Of a stretch of 64,000 nucleotides of DNA, positions 47,092 to 59,386 are shown one piece after another. A program made the position numbers and the translations under genes. Origin of the DNA: Luzula sylvatica (lineage: Eukaryota > Streptophyta > Magnoliopsida > Poales > Juncaceae). A model generated the notes under the pieces. The model saw only the letters and a list, made by a program, of their open reading frames with translations, ran no database searches and was not told where the DNA came from. The stretch covers positions 15,214,393 through 15,278,392 of the forward strand of contig OX326960.1 of NCBI GenBank assembly GCA_946800325.1, given 5' to 3'. The first letter of the stretch is position 1; the number at the start of each line of letters is the position of its first letter.

Positions 47092-48524
47092 ATGGAGAAG
47101 AACAAGAGCACAGAATGCGATGACCAGCTACTGAATACTGAGGCCGAGCTATGGATCCAAATCTTCAGTTTCATCAAATCCATGACTCTCAAATGTGCAA
47201 TCGAGCTCGGCATTCCCGACGCCATTCACAATCACGGACAACCCATAACCCTTACAGAGTTACACTCCTACCTCTCACTTCCCGCAAGCAAAAAACCTCA
47301 TTTGTATCGTCTTCTACGCGTACTAACTCATTCCGGCATTTTCACCGTGCAAAATGACATCGAAGACAAAGAGGCGGTTTATGACCTCACTGCCCTCTCT
47401 TCCCTTCTTCTCGACACGGCCAGTCGCCCGAGCCTGTCTGTTTTTGCGCGGGTCCCACTGGACTCCATCTTGGTAATTCCAACTATGAGTTTAAGTGACT
47501 GGTTCAAGCAGGACGAGCAGCACTCCTTCAAGATGGTTCATGGTTGCACCGTATTCGAAATGTCAAGCCGAGACTCCAAATTCAACAAGTCATTTAACGA
47601 TGGCATGGCGAGCGATACTTCCTTCTTGATGGACATTATCATAAGCAACACGGCGAAGTATTTCGAGGGATAACGTCCCTGGTTGACGTGGCGGGTGGAA
47701 TTGGCTGTGCTGCAAAGGCAATTGCTAAGGCTTTTCCCCATGTGAAGTGCAGTGTTTTGGACCTGCCTCATGTTGTAGATCAAGTTTTGAATGATGGTAT
47801 TGTGAAGTTCGTTTCAGGAGACATGTTCGACTGTGTTCCCCCTGCAGATGCTGTACTGCTTAAGGTAACAATAACTACATGTGATTCTAAGAATTATATC
47901 ATTTGTACTCATACAAAAATAAAAAAATAATAATGTATAACCTTAAAACTTGAAAATTCATTAAACGGATATTAAACCTCATGTTTTGAGAATAGGGGTG
48001 TAAACGGTTCGGATATTAAACGTATGCGGATACGATTCGGATATTGTCAGATACGAATATACGGAATTTTTTTATACCACAACATAATATATATACACAT
48101 TAATTTTGTTTCGTATATATAATAGTTGTCAGAGGGTGTGTGTGATATTTCACGTTTTATGATATTTTTCACGTGAATTTGAATCGATCCAATATTAATT
48201 ACAAAATTAACCTTTGCTAATTGTTAGTGGATTCTTCACGATTGGGATGATGAAAAATGCATAAAAATACTAAGACGATGCAGAGATGCGATTTCTCTGC
48301 GCGAAGGAGGCAAGGTCATCGTCTTGGATAGTGTCGTTGGTGCCCTCCCGGATGCAACATTCACAGAGCCGCAACTCTTGTTAGATATATTAATGATGGC
48401 ATCAATGAATGGTATTGAGCGAGACGAGCAGGAGTGGTGGAAGATATTCAGGCAAGCAGGGTTTAGTTCCTACAAGATTATTCCAACTCTTGGAATTCGA
48501 TCAATCATTGAGATTTATCCATGA
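47092..48524 (+). pseudogene. O-methyltransferase with one-base deletion in exon 1
   Basis: Nearly identical to the unit A gene, with the same exon structure: exon 1 47092-47864, intron 47865-48227, exon 2 48228-48524. Near 47647 the sequence reads AGCAACACGG where unit A has AGCAAACACGG. Loss of one A changes the frame after DIIIS, and a stop follows after 193 codons. The product would lose the SAM-binding motif and catalytic residues. Downstream, the original frame is intact (VAGGIGCAAK, WILHDWDDEK), so inactivation looks recent or could be a sequencing error. Other protein differences upstream are NTEAE for HAEAE and TALSS for TAVSS. The promoter is the 45-bp-repeat type, unlike unit A. 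Confidence 0.9.
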
Positions 48525-48952
48525 TTTCGTCATGCACTTTGCATACCAACATTCAACAAATTTCCTTTTTCTTTTCTTTTCGTATGTATGATCGAATAAT
48601 AATGAGGATGGATTCATTCCAACTCATTGGTGGTTGTCACTTGAAGTTTGTCGAGTGAATTGTGATCAGTGTGCTCGCTTTTTAGTTAAGTTTTGTTGCC
48701 CTATAATTTATCATGGAGTTCACAAAAAAAATGCCATTCAAGACATATCTTAATCCCCACTTAGCTGTCAATAATGATTTGACATACATACAAAAATATA
48801 ATACGTAAACACATCCTATACAAAAATAGTATACATAAACACGACCTAATAATCATTTAACAGACATAAAAATATATAACAAAAAATATACAAAGCATAT
48901 GATAAAAAAAATCAATCAAATTAGCATGCTTACAAAAATATAAGAAGCATAA

Positions 48953-49012
<60 letters not shown>

Positions 49013-52000
49013 TAGATGATTATGATTATGATTTCCTGCCCGACGTCGGCATTATTATTTTGTTAACATAGTACTATTTATTTATTTATTGCATTTGAAT
49101 TCGTTTTTTAGATGTATAATTCGATATCTAGTACTTATTTTGTACTTGAAATATCAATAAAATTGTAATTGTATTATAGTTACTATTTTCTGGTAATAAA
49201 TGAAAATTAAAAAAAATATATTTATGATTTTATAGGAGAAACGCATATAACATTTTTTGTAATATTCCACATATTAAAAGTATTTTTTGCTAAATATTTT
49301 TATAGGCTGGTTTAATAATTATATGGGATATTTTTTATATGTGCAAGATCATTTCTTTCAGAGGGTTCCGTTAATCGAAAACGGAACGGAACCGATTGGA
49401 TTTGGTTTAATCGGTTTGATTTTTCGATTTAAATTTGTTGTATTCGGTTGAAAAATGACATTGTTCGGTTTGTTCAGTTCGTTTTTAGTATTTTAAAAAT
49501 TGATTAAAACGAATCGACCGAATAACATTCGGAATTCATATTTTTTTAATATTTGAATGTTAAGAGTATTAATATTTGATATAATAATCCGATGAAAATA
49601 ATATAATTATATTTTATAAAATTTATTATTATTTTTTAATAAGTAAAATATGAATTTAGACAACAAAGTATTTGTGGTCCAAGAACAACCGAACAAAATG
49701 GAAATCAACAAGGATTATATATGGTGTTTCCAAAACTCTCCAAACATCCTGAATGAGACAAGGGAAGAATATTTGGTTAGAGTTATTAGTAGTTTAATTA
49801 AATAAATTAATGAGTTAATTGATCGTTTAATTTAAATAACATGTCAATTGAACTCATTGGCTACCTCATCAAGGATGTTGAGGTGAGATGAAAAAGCACA
49901 ATATATTTTCCCCACTAATAAATAGTCCTGTGTGGGCAAGATTTGAGAACGCAGAACCGAGAGCCAGTTAGAAGAAGCACGCTAAAAAGGAGGCAAAATG
50001 TCACGTTCCTGGATGGATTCGTGACTGAAATTTCTAATCAAATTGCGAGATTTGGGATTAAACCAGGGCAAGCACAATAAAGAAGTATTTCTCTATTAAA
50101 AGAAAATTAGAGTTACAAAACAGTCATCATTGACTCTAAAACAAATTCTTGCATTTTAGTATTTATAGTTGCAAGAATCTCGCGATTTAGTACATAACGA
50201 CTATGCGTCTTGGGGTACCAGATGCAACTATGTCTTTGTCGTCCAATACCCGTCCAAGTGTACACCACTACCAAACTCCTTTCTCGTGGCAGCTGAAGTA
50301 CTGAGATGGGGTTATATGTTCGACTTCCCGCTAAAGAGATGACCACGTTATGTACGTGTTTCCACTTTTTTGCTAGCAATTGCAATTTTGGATTTACAAG
50401 TTATTGGGTCGGAATTGCACTATCGAGTCCGGACTCAAACACTATTATTAGAATTACATACTCTATGGTCGGAATTGTATTTCCAAATTTATACGCTAAT
50501 GTCAACGCGGGGTATGTGCGGGATTTTAAAATGGGGGTATCTAATATTGATGATTTCGATTCCCCGGTTAGTGATATAATTGTGTCTTGTATTTTCAATG
50601 TTTTGAGTTCAAACAATTTTCTTTGATTTTCTCCCATGTCTCATAAACAATGTAACATTTTGTATTGATCTCATTAACTCAAATATGAGAAGCATCCATT
50701 TCAGTGCTTTAATATTGCCGAATCTTGATAGCAAAATGGAAGCAGCAGACAGTAGACTCATGGTTTATGCATGACAGAAATGCATTATACCTGATATTAG
50801 AAAAAGTAAAAAAAGGAATATTTTTAAAAGTTCTGGTGTTTATTTATTTATTTTATTTTGATGTATTCAATCCAGACCCTCCAATTAGAAAAGGATATTG
50901 TTTTTTGGATAAAAAGATTTAATATATATTCGAGTTTAAACAAAAATTTAATGAAAATAGCATGATTGAATGGGAAAATTGAACCATACTTGATCTTTTA
51001 AAGACTGGGTCATAAAGAAGATAAAAAAATTCAAATGTTAAACTTTCCAAATTTATATTTCTTGAATTATACAGATTAATTATTTTGTACTTTTTGTACA
51101 TATTATAATTATAATTAATTTGTACATATTATTTTATAACAAAAATCTATTATCCGAAAAATATTTAAATATTTAAAAGTATGTAATATTTGAAAAAACA
51201 ATTTGTACTGATGACATTTAAATCATTAACATCAAAATTAGTATTTTTCAATAATTTTTGCCTTACACAAATTTCCAAGAGATAAAAATAGATTATTTAT
51301 TTCAAAACACTAATTTGATGCAAATATTATGGTTAAAAAATCGCAAGAACAAATAAATTTTGTTTTGTACAAATAAAATAACATTAATATGTGTATGTGA
51401 GAGAGCGTGTGTGTGTGCTTGTGTGTGTGTGTGTGCGCGCGCGCGCGCGTGTGCGTGCGTGTGTGCGAGACGGTTCCTCCTACGCTTCAGTACATAACTA
51501 AAAAAATATCGTGAATTGATAAAAAGAATCGACAATTTCACATATTATAAAAAAACTCTAATTTAATGATTTCTCGATAACTATACTTGATCCGACATGA
51601 GAGGATAAATAAAAGAACTATATTGTTTGATAGATTTTAAATGAATTAATATTATCGTATACATAAATTTATTTAATGTTAAAATAACAATATTTAATGT
51701 TCGGATGATATTTTATAGATATTATAATGTACATAATCATATATCGTAATCTAGAGGTAGCAAACAGGTTGGCCGGGTCACGGATGGGTATTTTCATGTT
51801 TGGTCATTTCTACGGCAGGATCATTTTCGAGTTAACTTAACTCAGATCGGTTCGAGTTGAGTTCGGGTTTTATTTTGATAGGATTTTTTCCGAGTTAAAT
51901 TAAGCGTCCGGGTCAGATTTTTCGGATTTGAATTATGTCGGGTTTGAGTTGATTTCAGTTTAGGACAAAAATATACTTGACTTATTTTTCGGAGTATTTG

Positions 52001-53232
52001 CCTTTCTTATATCACGATCCATTATTTTTGGGTTATATCCGGTTTCGGATTGGATCAAGTTCAAGTATCATATAACAACATCTAATTTATGATTCAGATG
52101 ATTTAGTCTCGGATCGGTCCGAATCGGGTTGTATGATTTTTTTAAATTATATTTAATAGGTTGTGAGTCCATAACCCAGTTGGTTCGGTGTGAGACACAA
52201 CAAATCATATGTTGTGAGAGATTGTGAGTTCAAATTTCATTGTCATCAATGGATGGATGACTTTGTGCTTTCATTATTGGCAGAAATAATATGTTGTAAG
52301 ATTATCATCAATTTTTTGTGGAAATCATTTTTCAATGTGAAAACTTTGTGTTTCCATGATAAATTTCACATTACCGTCACATAAAATTCTCAGGTAATAC
52401 CAAACGTGATAATCACTTTTGAAATTTTCTGACGATCCAAACAAATCCTTATATTTTCTTTATTTAACTTTAGACTGTATGCAAATATTTTATGTTTGTT
52501 TTGATTTTGTTACTATCCAAGGTGAACATTGTGTTAGTTACTAAATACAGTTTCTCTTATACAAATATTCATAAATAAACAGTGTTACCCTGTTAGTTAA
52601 ATAGGTTGATTAGTATTATTAATTAATTCAATTAACGATTTAATTGATCAGTCAATTGATTTGACACGTCAATTAATATATACTAATATAATTTAATGAC
52701 GTGCCAATTAAACGTGTCAATTAACAATTAATTCAGTCAATTAGAATGATTAATTAATTCATCTAATTTTTTCTTGTCACCTCAGTAAAGATCGTGGGAT
52801 GAGTTTTGGGGGCAAAGTATATTTCCTCAATTCCATGACCATGCGTGGTTCCTCTCAGGATTCCAACAACTCCTAGCCATGGCCGTCACTGTAACAAACA
52901 TCTCTCTCATAGACATTGTAATGATTGAAGGAAGAACCTTAGCACTCTACAAAATCCAGTAAAGATTGAGATGTCATAGCAATGGCTTGATAATTAGTCT
53001 ATTTCTTTCTCTTCGATTTAACTTCCTTTTCACGTATTAGCTATTCTGAACTGTGTTGTAGCTTATCTCAGCTGGATAAGAGTGAATTAGTTTCAATTTC
53101 ATATTGATGACAAAGTTTTGCGTGAATTACAATCGACTGGATTTGTATGGATTAATATTGCTCATTATCTGAATTGGGTTGTTCATTATCTCAATTTGGT
53201 ATGTGGAAACTGAAGGTGGAGAAAATGCTTGG

Positions 53233-53292
<60 letters not shown>

Positions 53293-53851
53293 AATAAATG
53301 GAGAAAGATTGTATGTTCTTCATTAATTGATATTAATAAAATTGAATCACAATCTCTCACAACATATGATTTTGTATCTCACACTCAACCAACTGAGCTA
53401 TGAAGTTTGGACTCATTGACGAGCACGCTAAAATATGGAAATTTAAATACATTTTCCAAACATAATATCAAAGACAAAAATAATCCAGTACCGATAAGAA
53501 AAAAATAATGAGAACATAGTGTTCTTGAGGTTTCTAATGCCAGTAATAACACAAACAAATTGTGGGGAAGCAACTAATCAATCAAAGCCATTAATCACAC
53601 AACAAATTGCGGCGAAGTACTTTGTAGCGAGAGGAAGAGCTGGGTCACAGTGGTCAGAAGAGCATGTTGGAGAAAGGAGGAGGTTAAGGTAGCGAAATGC
53701 ACAGAGTGTATGGATGTTGCGGTGAAAGAGATAAATTAAGAAAATGGCATTTTAGTCATTTAAAATTATAATCACGGACTTAATTATAATTTAGAAAATT
53801 AATCACGGTTATTTTGACAAATCTAACGGTAACTCAACGGTTTAGGATGAA
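48525..53851. other. Unit B counterpart of OMT downstream flank
   Basis: Follows unit A 21055-26330. Notable differences are a longer (AT)n at 48958-49011, a (GT/GC)n at about 51405-51470, and a large (AT)n at about 53234-53289 where unit A has only GGTATATATATTTG (25764). SINE-like units lie at 52158 (plus) and 53406 (minus). No gene seen. Confidence 0.6.
53234..53289. repeat. (AT)n microsatellite, expanded in unit B
   Basis: About 50 bp of alternating AT between GGAA and TTTGTAATAAATGG. Unit A has only a four- to five-unit tract at the same site (about 25766-25774). Confidence 0.9.
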
Positions 53852-54934
53852 CTAGCATTACCCCCGCGCAATTGCGCGGGGCTGTTCGGGTTTATAAGTA
53901 ATGTAGTTGAAAAAAATTGTTGTTCATTTTGTGTATGTGACTTTCTTTTTGTAATCATTATTATATGTGTAATTTAGTGTGTTGTGTGCGAGTGAAATTT
54001 TGTAGCAAAAATCGTTTGAAAATTTTAAGAGCCGGATTTCTTGAATAATTCAAACGGTTATTGCTAAAAAAATTATCTATATTTTATACTTCATAAGTAA
54101 AATAAGGAAAAAGAACGAATGAGTCGTCATGAAATTTATTAAGAACATAATAGTTCGGAAAACATTGCTGAAAAAAAGAGTGTTTAATTTCACAAATCTT
54201 TAATTTCGCTACATATTTAGTACAAATATTTTTCGTCCTTCCCTCCAAAATTGCTGAACATATTTAGTACAAAACATTGCTGAACATATTTAGTACAAAT
54301 TTGTGTGGTCAGCCAACAACAAATTTTGACGATGTCATCGCTAACCATTTCGTTCGAATCTTTAATTTAAATTATGTCATGATTATTCGCACATCCATGA
54401 TTTGGTATATTTTTAACCCCCTAATTTTTTTTGGATATTATAAAAAATTCTCTATCTTTTCGTAAACTCCCAAAAAAAAAACTCTTTACCAAACTTTTAT
54501 TTTAAAATACTCCTTATGGATGATATTAATTTTTTTTTTCCAAAATACCCTCCAAATCTCATATGTAATAATTAAAACTTATTTTTGTTATTTTTTATTA
54601 ATTTTAAGAAAGATATTAATTTTAAGAAAATTCATAAACACTTCTTAACACGTAGTGATTTAAAAAAATTTAAATTATTACATATTTTGTTTATATAATT
54701 TTAATATTACATTCTTTATTCATAAAAAAACTAACATTAAATGATAATAAATAAACACCTTGCAAATATATTCATAGAAAATATCTATTTAAACATCTAT
54801 TTTTTATTTTAGTTTTCTTTTTATGTATTTTTTAATAGTTTTGTGATATTTTATTTTTAAATATTTGCAAGATGTTCTTTTATTAATATTGTTCAACTTA
54901 TTATAATTTTATTTTAGTTTTTCAAGAAAAATAA

Positions 54935-55840
54935 TAAAGGACAAAAATGTAAATTTTAAAATTTCGGAGGACAAAAATGCAAATATAAAGGACCAAAATG
55001 TGAAAAAAGGACAAAAATATAATTTTTTTTAAAAAATATGACCAATTTGAGGTCCCTGGACTAAAATGTAAATTTCAAAACTTCGAAGGAGCAAAATGTA
55101 AATTTTTTTCGAAAAAAGGACCAAAATTTAAATTTTTTTTGAAAAAAGGACCAATTTGTAAATCTAAAAGGACCGAAATGTGATAAAAAAGGACCAAAAT
55201 GTAAACAAAAAGGACCTAAATGTAATTTTGTTTTAAAAAAAGGACCAATTTGTAAATCCAAAAGGACCAAAATGTAAAATAAAAGGACCAAAATGTAATT
55301 GTTTTTCGAAAAAGGACCAAAATGCAAATATAAAGGACCGAAATGTGATAAAGAAGGACCAAAATGTAATTTTTTTTTAAAAACCGGACCAATTTGAGGC
55401 CCCTGGATCAAAATGTGAATATTAAAACTTCGAAGGACCAAAATGCAAATATAAAGGACCAAAATGTAAACTAAAAGTACCTAAATGTAATTTTTTTTTT
55501 TAAAAAGGACCTATTTGTAAATCAAAAAGGACCAAAATGTAAAATTAAAGGACCAAAATATAATTGTTTTTCGAAAAAAGGACCAAAATGCAAATATAAA
55601 GGACCGAAATGTGATAAAGAAGGACCAAAATGTAATTTTTTTTAAAAAACAGGACCAATTTGAGGCCCCTGGACCTAAATGTGAATATAAAAACTTCGAA
55701 GGACCAAAATGCAAATATAAAGGACTAAAATGTAAAAAAAAGGACCAAAATGTAATTTTTTTTTTAAAAAAAGGACCAATTTGTAAATAAAAAAGGACCA
55801 AAATGTAAAAAAAAAAAAAATTTTACAAAAAGGCCCCTGG
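54935..55840 (-). repeat. GGACCAAAATGTAA tandem array inside Helitron
   Basis: Dozens of imperfect units of roughly 18-26 bp built on AAAGGACCAAAATGTAA or GGACCAATTTGTAAAT, separated by A/T runs, with occasional longer units containing GAGGCCCCTGGA. Read on the minus strand, the array creates long open frames rich in HFGPF and FWSF. These come from the repeat and are not genes. Confidence 0.9.
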
Positions 55841-56224
55841 TGACGTGGCTGCACCAGGAGGCAGCAAATCCCCTTGCATTAGTATATAGATAGATTTTTC
55901 GAAAAAAGGACCAAAATGCAAATATAAAGGACCGAAATGTGATAAAGAATGACCAAAATGTAATTTTTTTTAAAAAACAGGACCAATTTGAGGCCCCTGG
56001 ACCTAAATGTGAATATAAAAACTTCGAAGGACCAAAATGCAAATATAAAGGACTAAAATGTAAAAAAAAAGGACCAAAATGTAATTTTTTTTTTAAAAAA
56101 AGGACCAATTTGTAAATAAAAAAGGACCAAAATGTAAAAAAAAAAAAAAAATTTTACAAAAAGGCCCCTGGTGACGTGGCTGCACCAGGAGGCAGCAAAT
56201 CCCCTTGCATTAGTATATAGATAG
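55567..56224 (-). repeat. Tandem duplication of the Helitron 5' end
   Basis: Two direct copies of about 328 bp (about 55567-55894 and 55895-56224). Each includes part of the GGACC array, the segment GGCCCCTGGTGACGTGGCTG, and the terminal CATTAGTATATAGATAG. The element therefore carries two potential 5' termini; the outer one was used in the present insertion. Confidence 0.85.
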
Positions 56225-56599
56225 AAGATTTGATATTTTGTATGTTTAAATGGTCAAATTTGATTTAAAATGTGCTTTCAAGGAAAAAATTTGATATTTA
56301 TCTATTTAAGAGGACATATTTGATATTTCCACTTTAAAATTGTAAAGAGATATACTTGAAATTGAAATTGTCCCATATACATTCAAATAATATGAACATT
56401 AAAAAATTTAGTTCACATAATAATCATTCCAATACTACATATACATACACAGTTTTTTTCATGATATGATATTAATTCGCATAAATAATGCCAAATCGAT
56501 ATATAATCTTTTTTTTATTATTTTTTCATATATACATGTCGAAAAACCAAAATGTTGATAGACATATTATGTTGAAAATACTAAATTTAGTATTTCCAT

Positions 56600-58710
56600 T
56601 TATAATTATAAATTTAAGGAAAAATTTGTAACGGAGACAATAATTGTTTGAGATTTACAACAATGGACAACAAGGTTTGGAAATGTTAAATATGACACTA
56701 TAAACCTTTGAATGTTCGAGAGATATGAAAGTAATTTTTCCTTGATATATGAACCCAGATTGCACCCATATATGTATATCTAAAATCTATAATATTTAAA
56801 AGAACATCAAAATAAATATCATATTTTTTTTATTAAATCTTAGTAAATCATATTTAAAAGTATTTTATTTCTCAAGCAAAAATCATATTTTTCAAAGAAA
56901 AATAAGTTGTACATACAAATATTACGTTCAAGTATAAGTATGAATTATATTTTCATTGAGTTAATTTAAAAATTAATCAAGCACAATAATAAAAAAAAAA
57001 ATCTAAATATTGATTTTGTATATATCATGTTTAATATTCTCAAATACTAATAATATTTGGAAATAATTCATAATATTTTTCCATTTTTATAATATTTGTA
57101 AACATTAATTATATTCTAAAATATAATAAAATCAATATTTAAAATGGTTTTAATTATTTTGTCATTTTTTAATATTTACAAATATGAATAATATTTTAAA
57201 TACTTGTGTTTTCAACTAATTAGTAATGAAATTTAACACAAGACTCATTACTAATTCATAGAAAACCACAAATATTTTAAAATATAATTATTAGTTATAA
57301 ATATTATCAAAAATGAAAAAAATTGAAAAAAATATTACAAATTATTTTAAAACATTATTAATATTTGAGAAAATTGAAACATGATATCTACAAAATCAAT
57401 ATTTACAATTTTTAGAATATTGTGCTCGACTTATTTTTTGAATTAACATAATGGAAATATAATCTATACTTATACTTGAACGTAATATTTTTTTTGTACA
57501 AATTATTTTCTTTGAAAAATATGATTTTTGTTTGCGAAATAAAAAACTTTTAATTATTATTTACTTAAACTTAATAAAAATTTATGATATTTATTTTGAT
57601 AATTTTTCAAATAATATAATTTAGATATACATATGGGTGCAACTTGGATTAATATATCAAGAAAAACCCATTTTTATATTTTTTTGACCTTTGAACAATG
57701 TTGTAAATGACGGGATACGGGACGGAACGGTCCGGCACCGTTTTAGTGTACTGACCGTAAAACGGTCTAAAACGGTAAAAAAACGGTAATCCAAAAATAG
57801 TAATATTTTCATTAAAATTCGGAGATAAAACAAAAAATATATATATATAAAAATAATTTTCATTAAATTAGTATAACTGAATTGAATTACAAATAGTAAT
57901 ATTTTCATTAAAAAAACGGTAATCCAAAAATAGCAATATTTTCATTAAAAAATTGAATTACAAATTCCTAACATAAACTATTAATGAAAATAATTGAATT
58001 CCGAACGAACCGGAGCAGGCGAGTATAACTGAATTGAATTCCAAATGAAAATAATTGAATTCCAAACAAAGACATAATTGAATTCCTAAAAGAGCAGGCG
58101 AGTTTTAAAAAAAAAAAAAAATGAAGAAACCCTAGATGTCGAGTTCAGAACCTTGAGAGGCGAGGGAGAGAGAACAAAGCAGGCGAGTAGCTTGCGAGGG
58201 AGAGAAAATCAAAGGATTAGCGGTCGAGTTCAGTTCAAACGAACCAGATCCAACTCCAAGTCGTCGCACTTTGTCCAGGGAGAGAAGAAGCAGAGTTTGT
58301 CGAGGGAGAGAAGAACCAGCATGAGGAGGGAGGAAGACAAAATGTTTGGGCTGGAAAAAAAGGCTTCAAAATTAGAATAAAAAATTAAAAGCCCAAATAA
58401 TTTGTTGTAAAAAACAGCCGAAAAACGGACCGTAAAACGTTTTGGCCCGAAAAAAACGGTCAAACACGTTAAAAAAACGGTTGACCATTTTTTTCCTCCC
58501 GTCTTGCAAAAAACGTTACGGTTTTTCACCGAAACACCGTTTTTTGATCGTTTTTCACCGTTTTTTACCGTTTTTTACAACATTGCCTTTGAAAGATCAA
58601 ATCGAGAGTGTCAATTTTTTGACAATCCCAAACTTTGTTCTATTATTGTAAATGACAAATAAATATTCTCTCGGTACAAACAATTTTCCTAAATTTAAAT
58701 TATGTAATAT
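56600..58710. repeat. Large imperfect palindrome (fold-back), interrupted by hAT
   Basis: The left arm (about 56600-57235) and the right arm (about 57245-57695 plus 58594-58710) are inverted copies with many mismatches. Matching pairs include CTTGATATAT near 56741 with ATATATCAAG at 57652; TGCACCCATATATGTATATC at 56761 with GATATACATATGGGTGCAA at 57624; AATAAATATCAT at 56811 with ATGATATTTATT at 57583; and ATTAGTAATGA with TCATTACTAAT at the centre. The arms are about 600 bp once the hAT is removed. Unit A contains only the outer part of the left arm, because the segmental-duplication joint falls inside it. Confidence 0.75.
57696..58585. mobile_element. hAT-like non-autonomous element, second copy
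   Basis: An 890-bp element with the 8-bp target duplication CCTTTGAA (57688-57695 and 58586-58593). Termini are CAATGTTGTAAATGACGG at the left and the complement of CAATGTTGTAAAAAACGG at the right. Subterminal ACGGT/ACCGTTTT repeats and an internal segment GGTCAAACACGT are shared with the element at 15091, so these are one family with different interiors. It sits in the right arm of the palindrome. The open frame at 58153-58380 lies in GA-rich sequence and I do not consider it a gene. Confidence 0.85.
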
Positions 58711-59386
58711 TCCAAACGGAACGGGAAAACTTCTAGGATACTTTCAATGCTCCAAATGAGCAAAACTGATTAAGCAAAGATCAAATGTGGGTCGAAATAC
58801 CCATGAACAAACATAGCTTCCATATCCGTTTTCTCTGTTTTTTAAGCAACTCTACTTCTCCGTTACTATTAAAGGCAAACTTGTATTCCAATTCGCCCTT
58901 TTGGAGACATCGAATCATACCATGTTCGTCCATTTCAAATTACGAATGGAGATAACTAAAACCCCAAGGCAAGCAGTTATAAAATAATTTGACTTTCTCC
59001 AATTTCTCTAATAGATTCCAAAATTTAGATTTATAAAAGTTGTCATGTTTTGATCAAATTCGTTTATAAATTTGAACTCACGTGACATTTTAAATAATTT
59101 CTAGTTCATGCTTTTATTATGAAACCAAGTACAATCACAATATTTTAATAAATAAATTTGAACTCGCATGACATTTTAAATAATTTCTAGTTGATGCTAT
59201 TATTATGAAACCAAGTACAATCACAACATTTTAATAAATTTTAATAAACTAAATATTACAGATAAATTGACTTTATAATAAATAATAATAATTGTAATAC
59301 GTTACGATTATTGTAAATATGTCACTCATTATAATTACACTAGCAAATGATTAAATATAATATCAATTTACAAACTAAAACTAAAA
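58711..59386. other. Spacer before unit C
   Basis: No clear gene. A small minus-strand open frame (58781-58933, 50 codons, starting MDEHGMIRCLQKGELEYKFA) has coding-like composition but no recognised family. At 59071-59242 an 86-bp sequence (TTTGAACTCACGTGACATTT...) is tandemly duplicated. The unit C joint follows. Confidence 0.5.

Larger units (their letters stand above)
53852..56228 (-). mobile_element. Non-autonomous Helitron, unit B only
   Basis: A 2377-bp insert read on the minus strand. It starts TCTTCTATCTATATACTAATG, ends in the hairpin CCCCGCGCAATTGCGCGGGG and, about 7 nt later, CTAG. It lies exactly between A and T of the empty site AAATTC (unit A, near 26335), with no target duplication. 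The TC start, 3' GC-rich hairpin, CTRR end and A|T insertion are the defining features of Helitrons. No Rep/helicase reading frame is present. The interior is AT-rich, plus a large GGACCAAAATGTAA-type array. Confidence 0.88.
26914..56805 (+). repeat. Tandem segmental duplication, unit B
   Basis: Second copy of the unit, about 3 kb longer than A. It has gained a Helitron (53852-56228) and has extra OMT-locus sequence (44217-47091), but it lacks several A insertions and parts of the LINE ORF1. At the A/B joint, sequence ending AGAA is fused to CCGCTC. At the end of B the same AGAAC continues into ATCAAAATAA, so the joint has about 1 bp of microhomology. This points to end joining or template switching rather than recombination between long repeats. 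Confidence 0.93.

Noticed and set aside
55061..56108. Long minus-strand open frames rich in HFGPF and FWSF
   Set aside because: They are read-through of the GGACCAAAATGTAA array in the Helitron.
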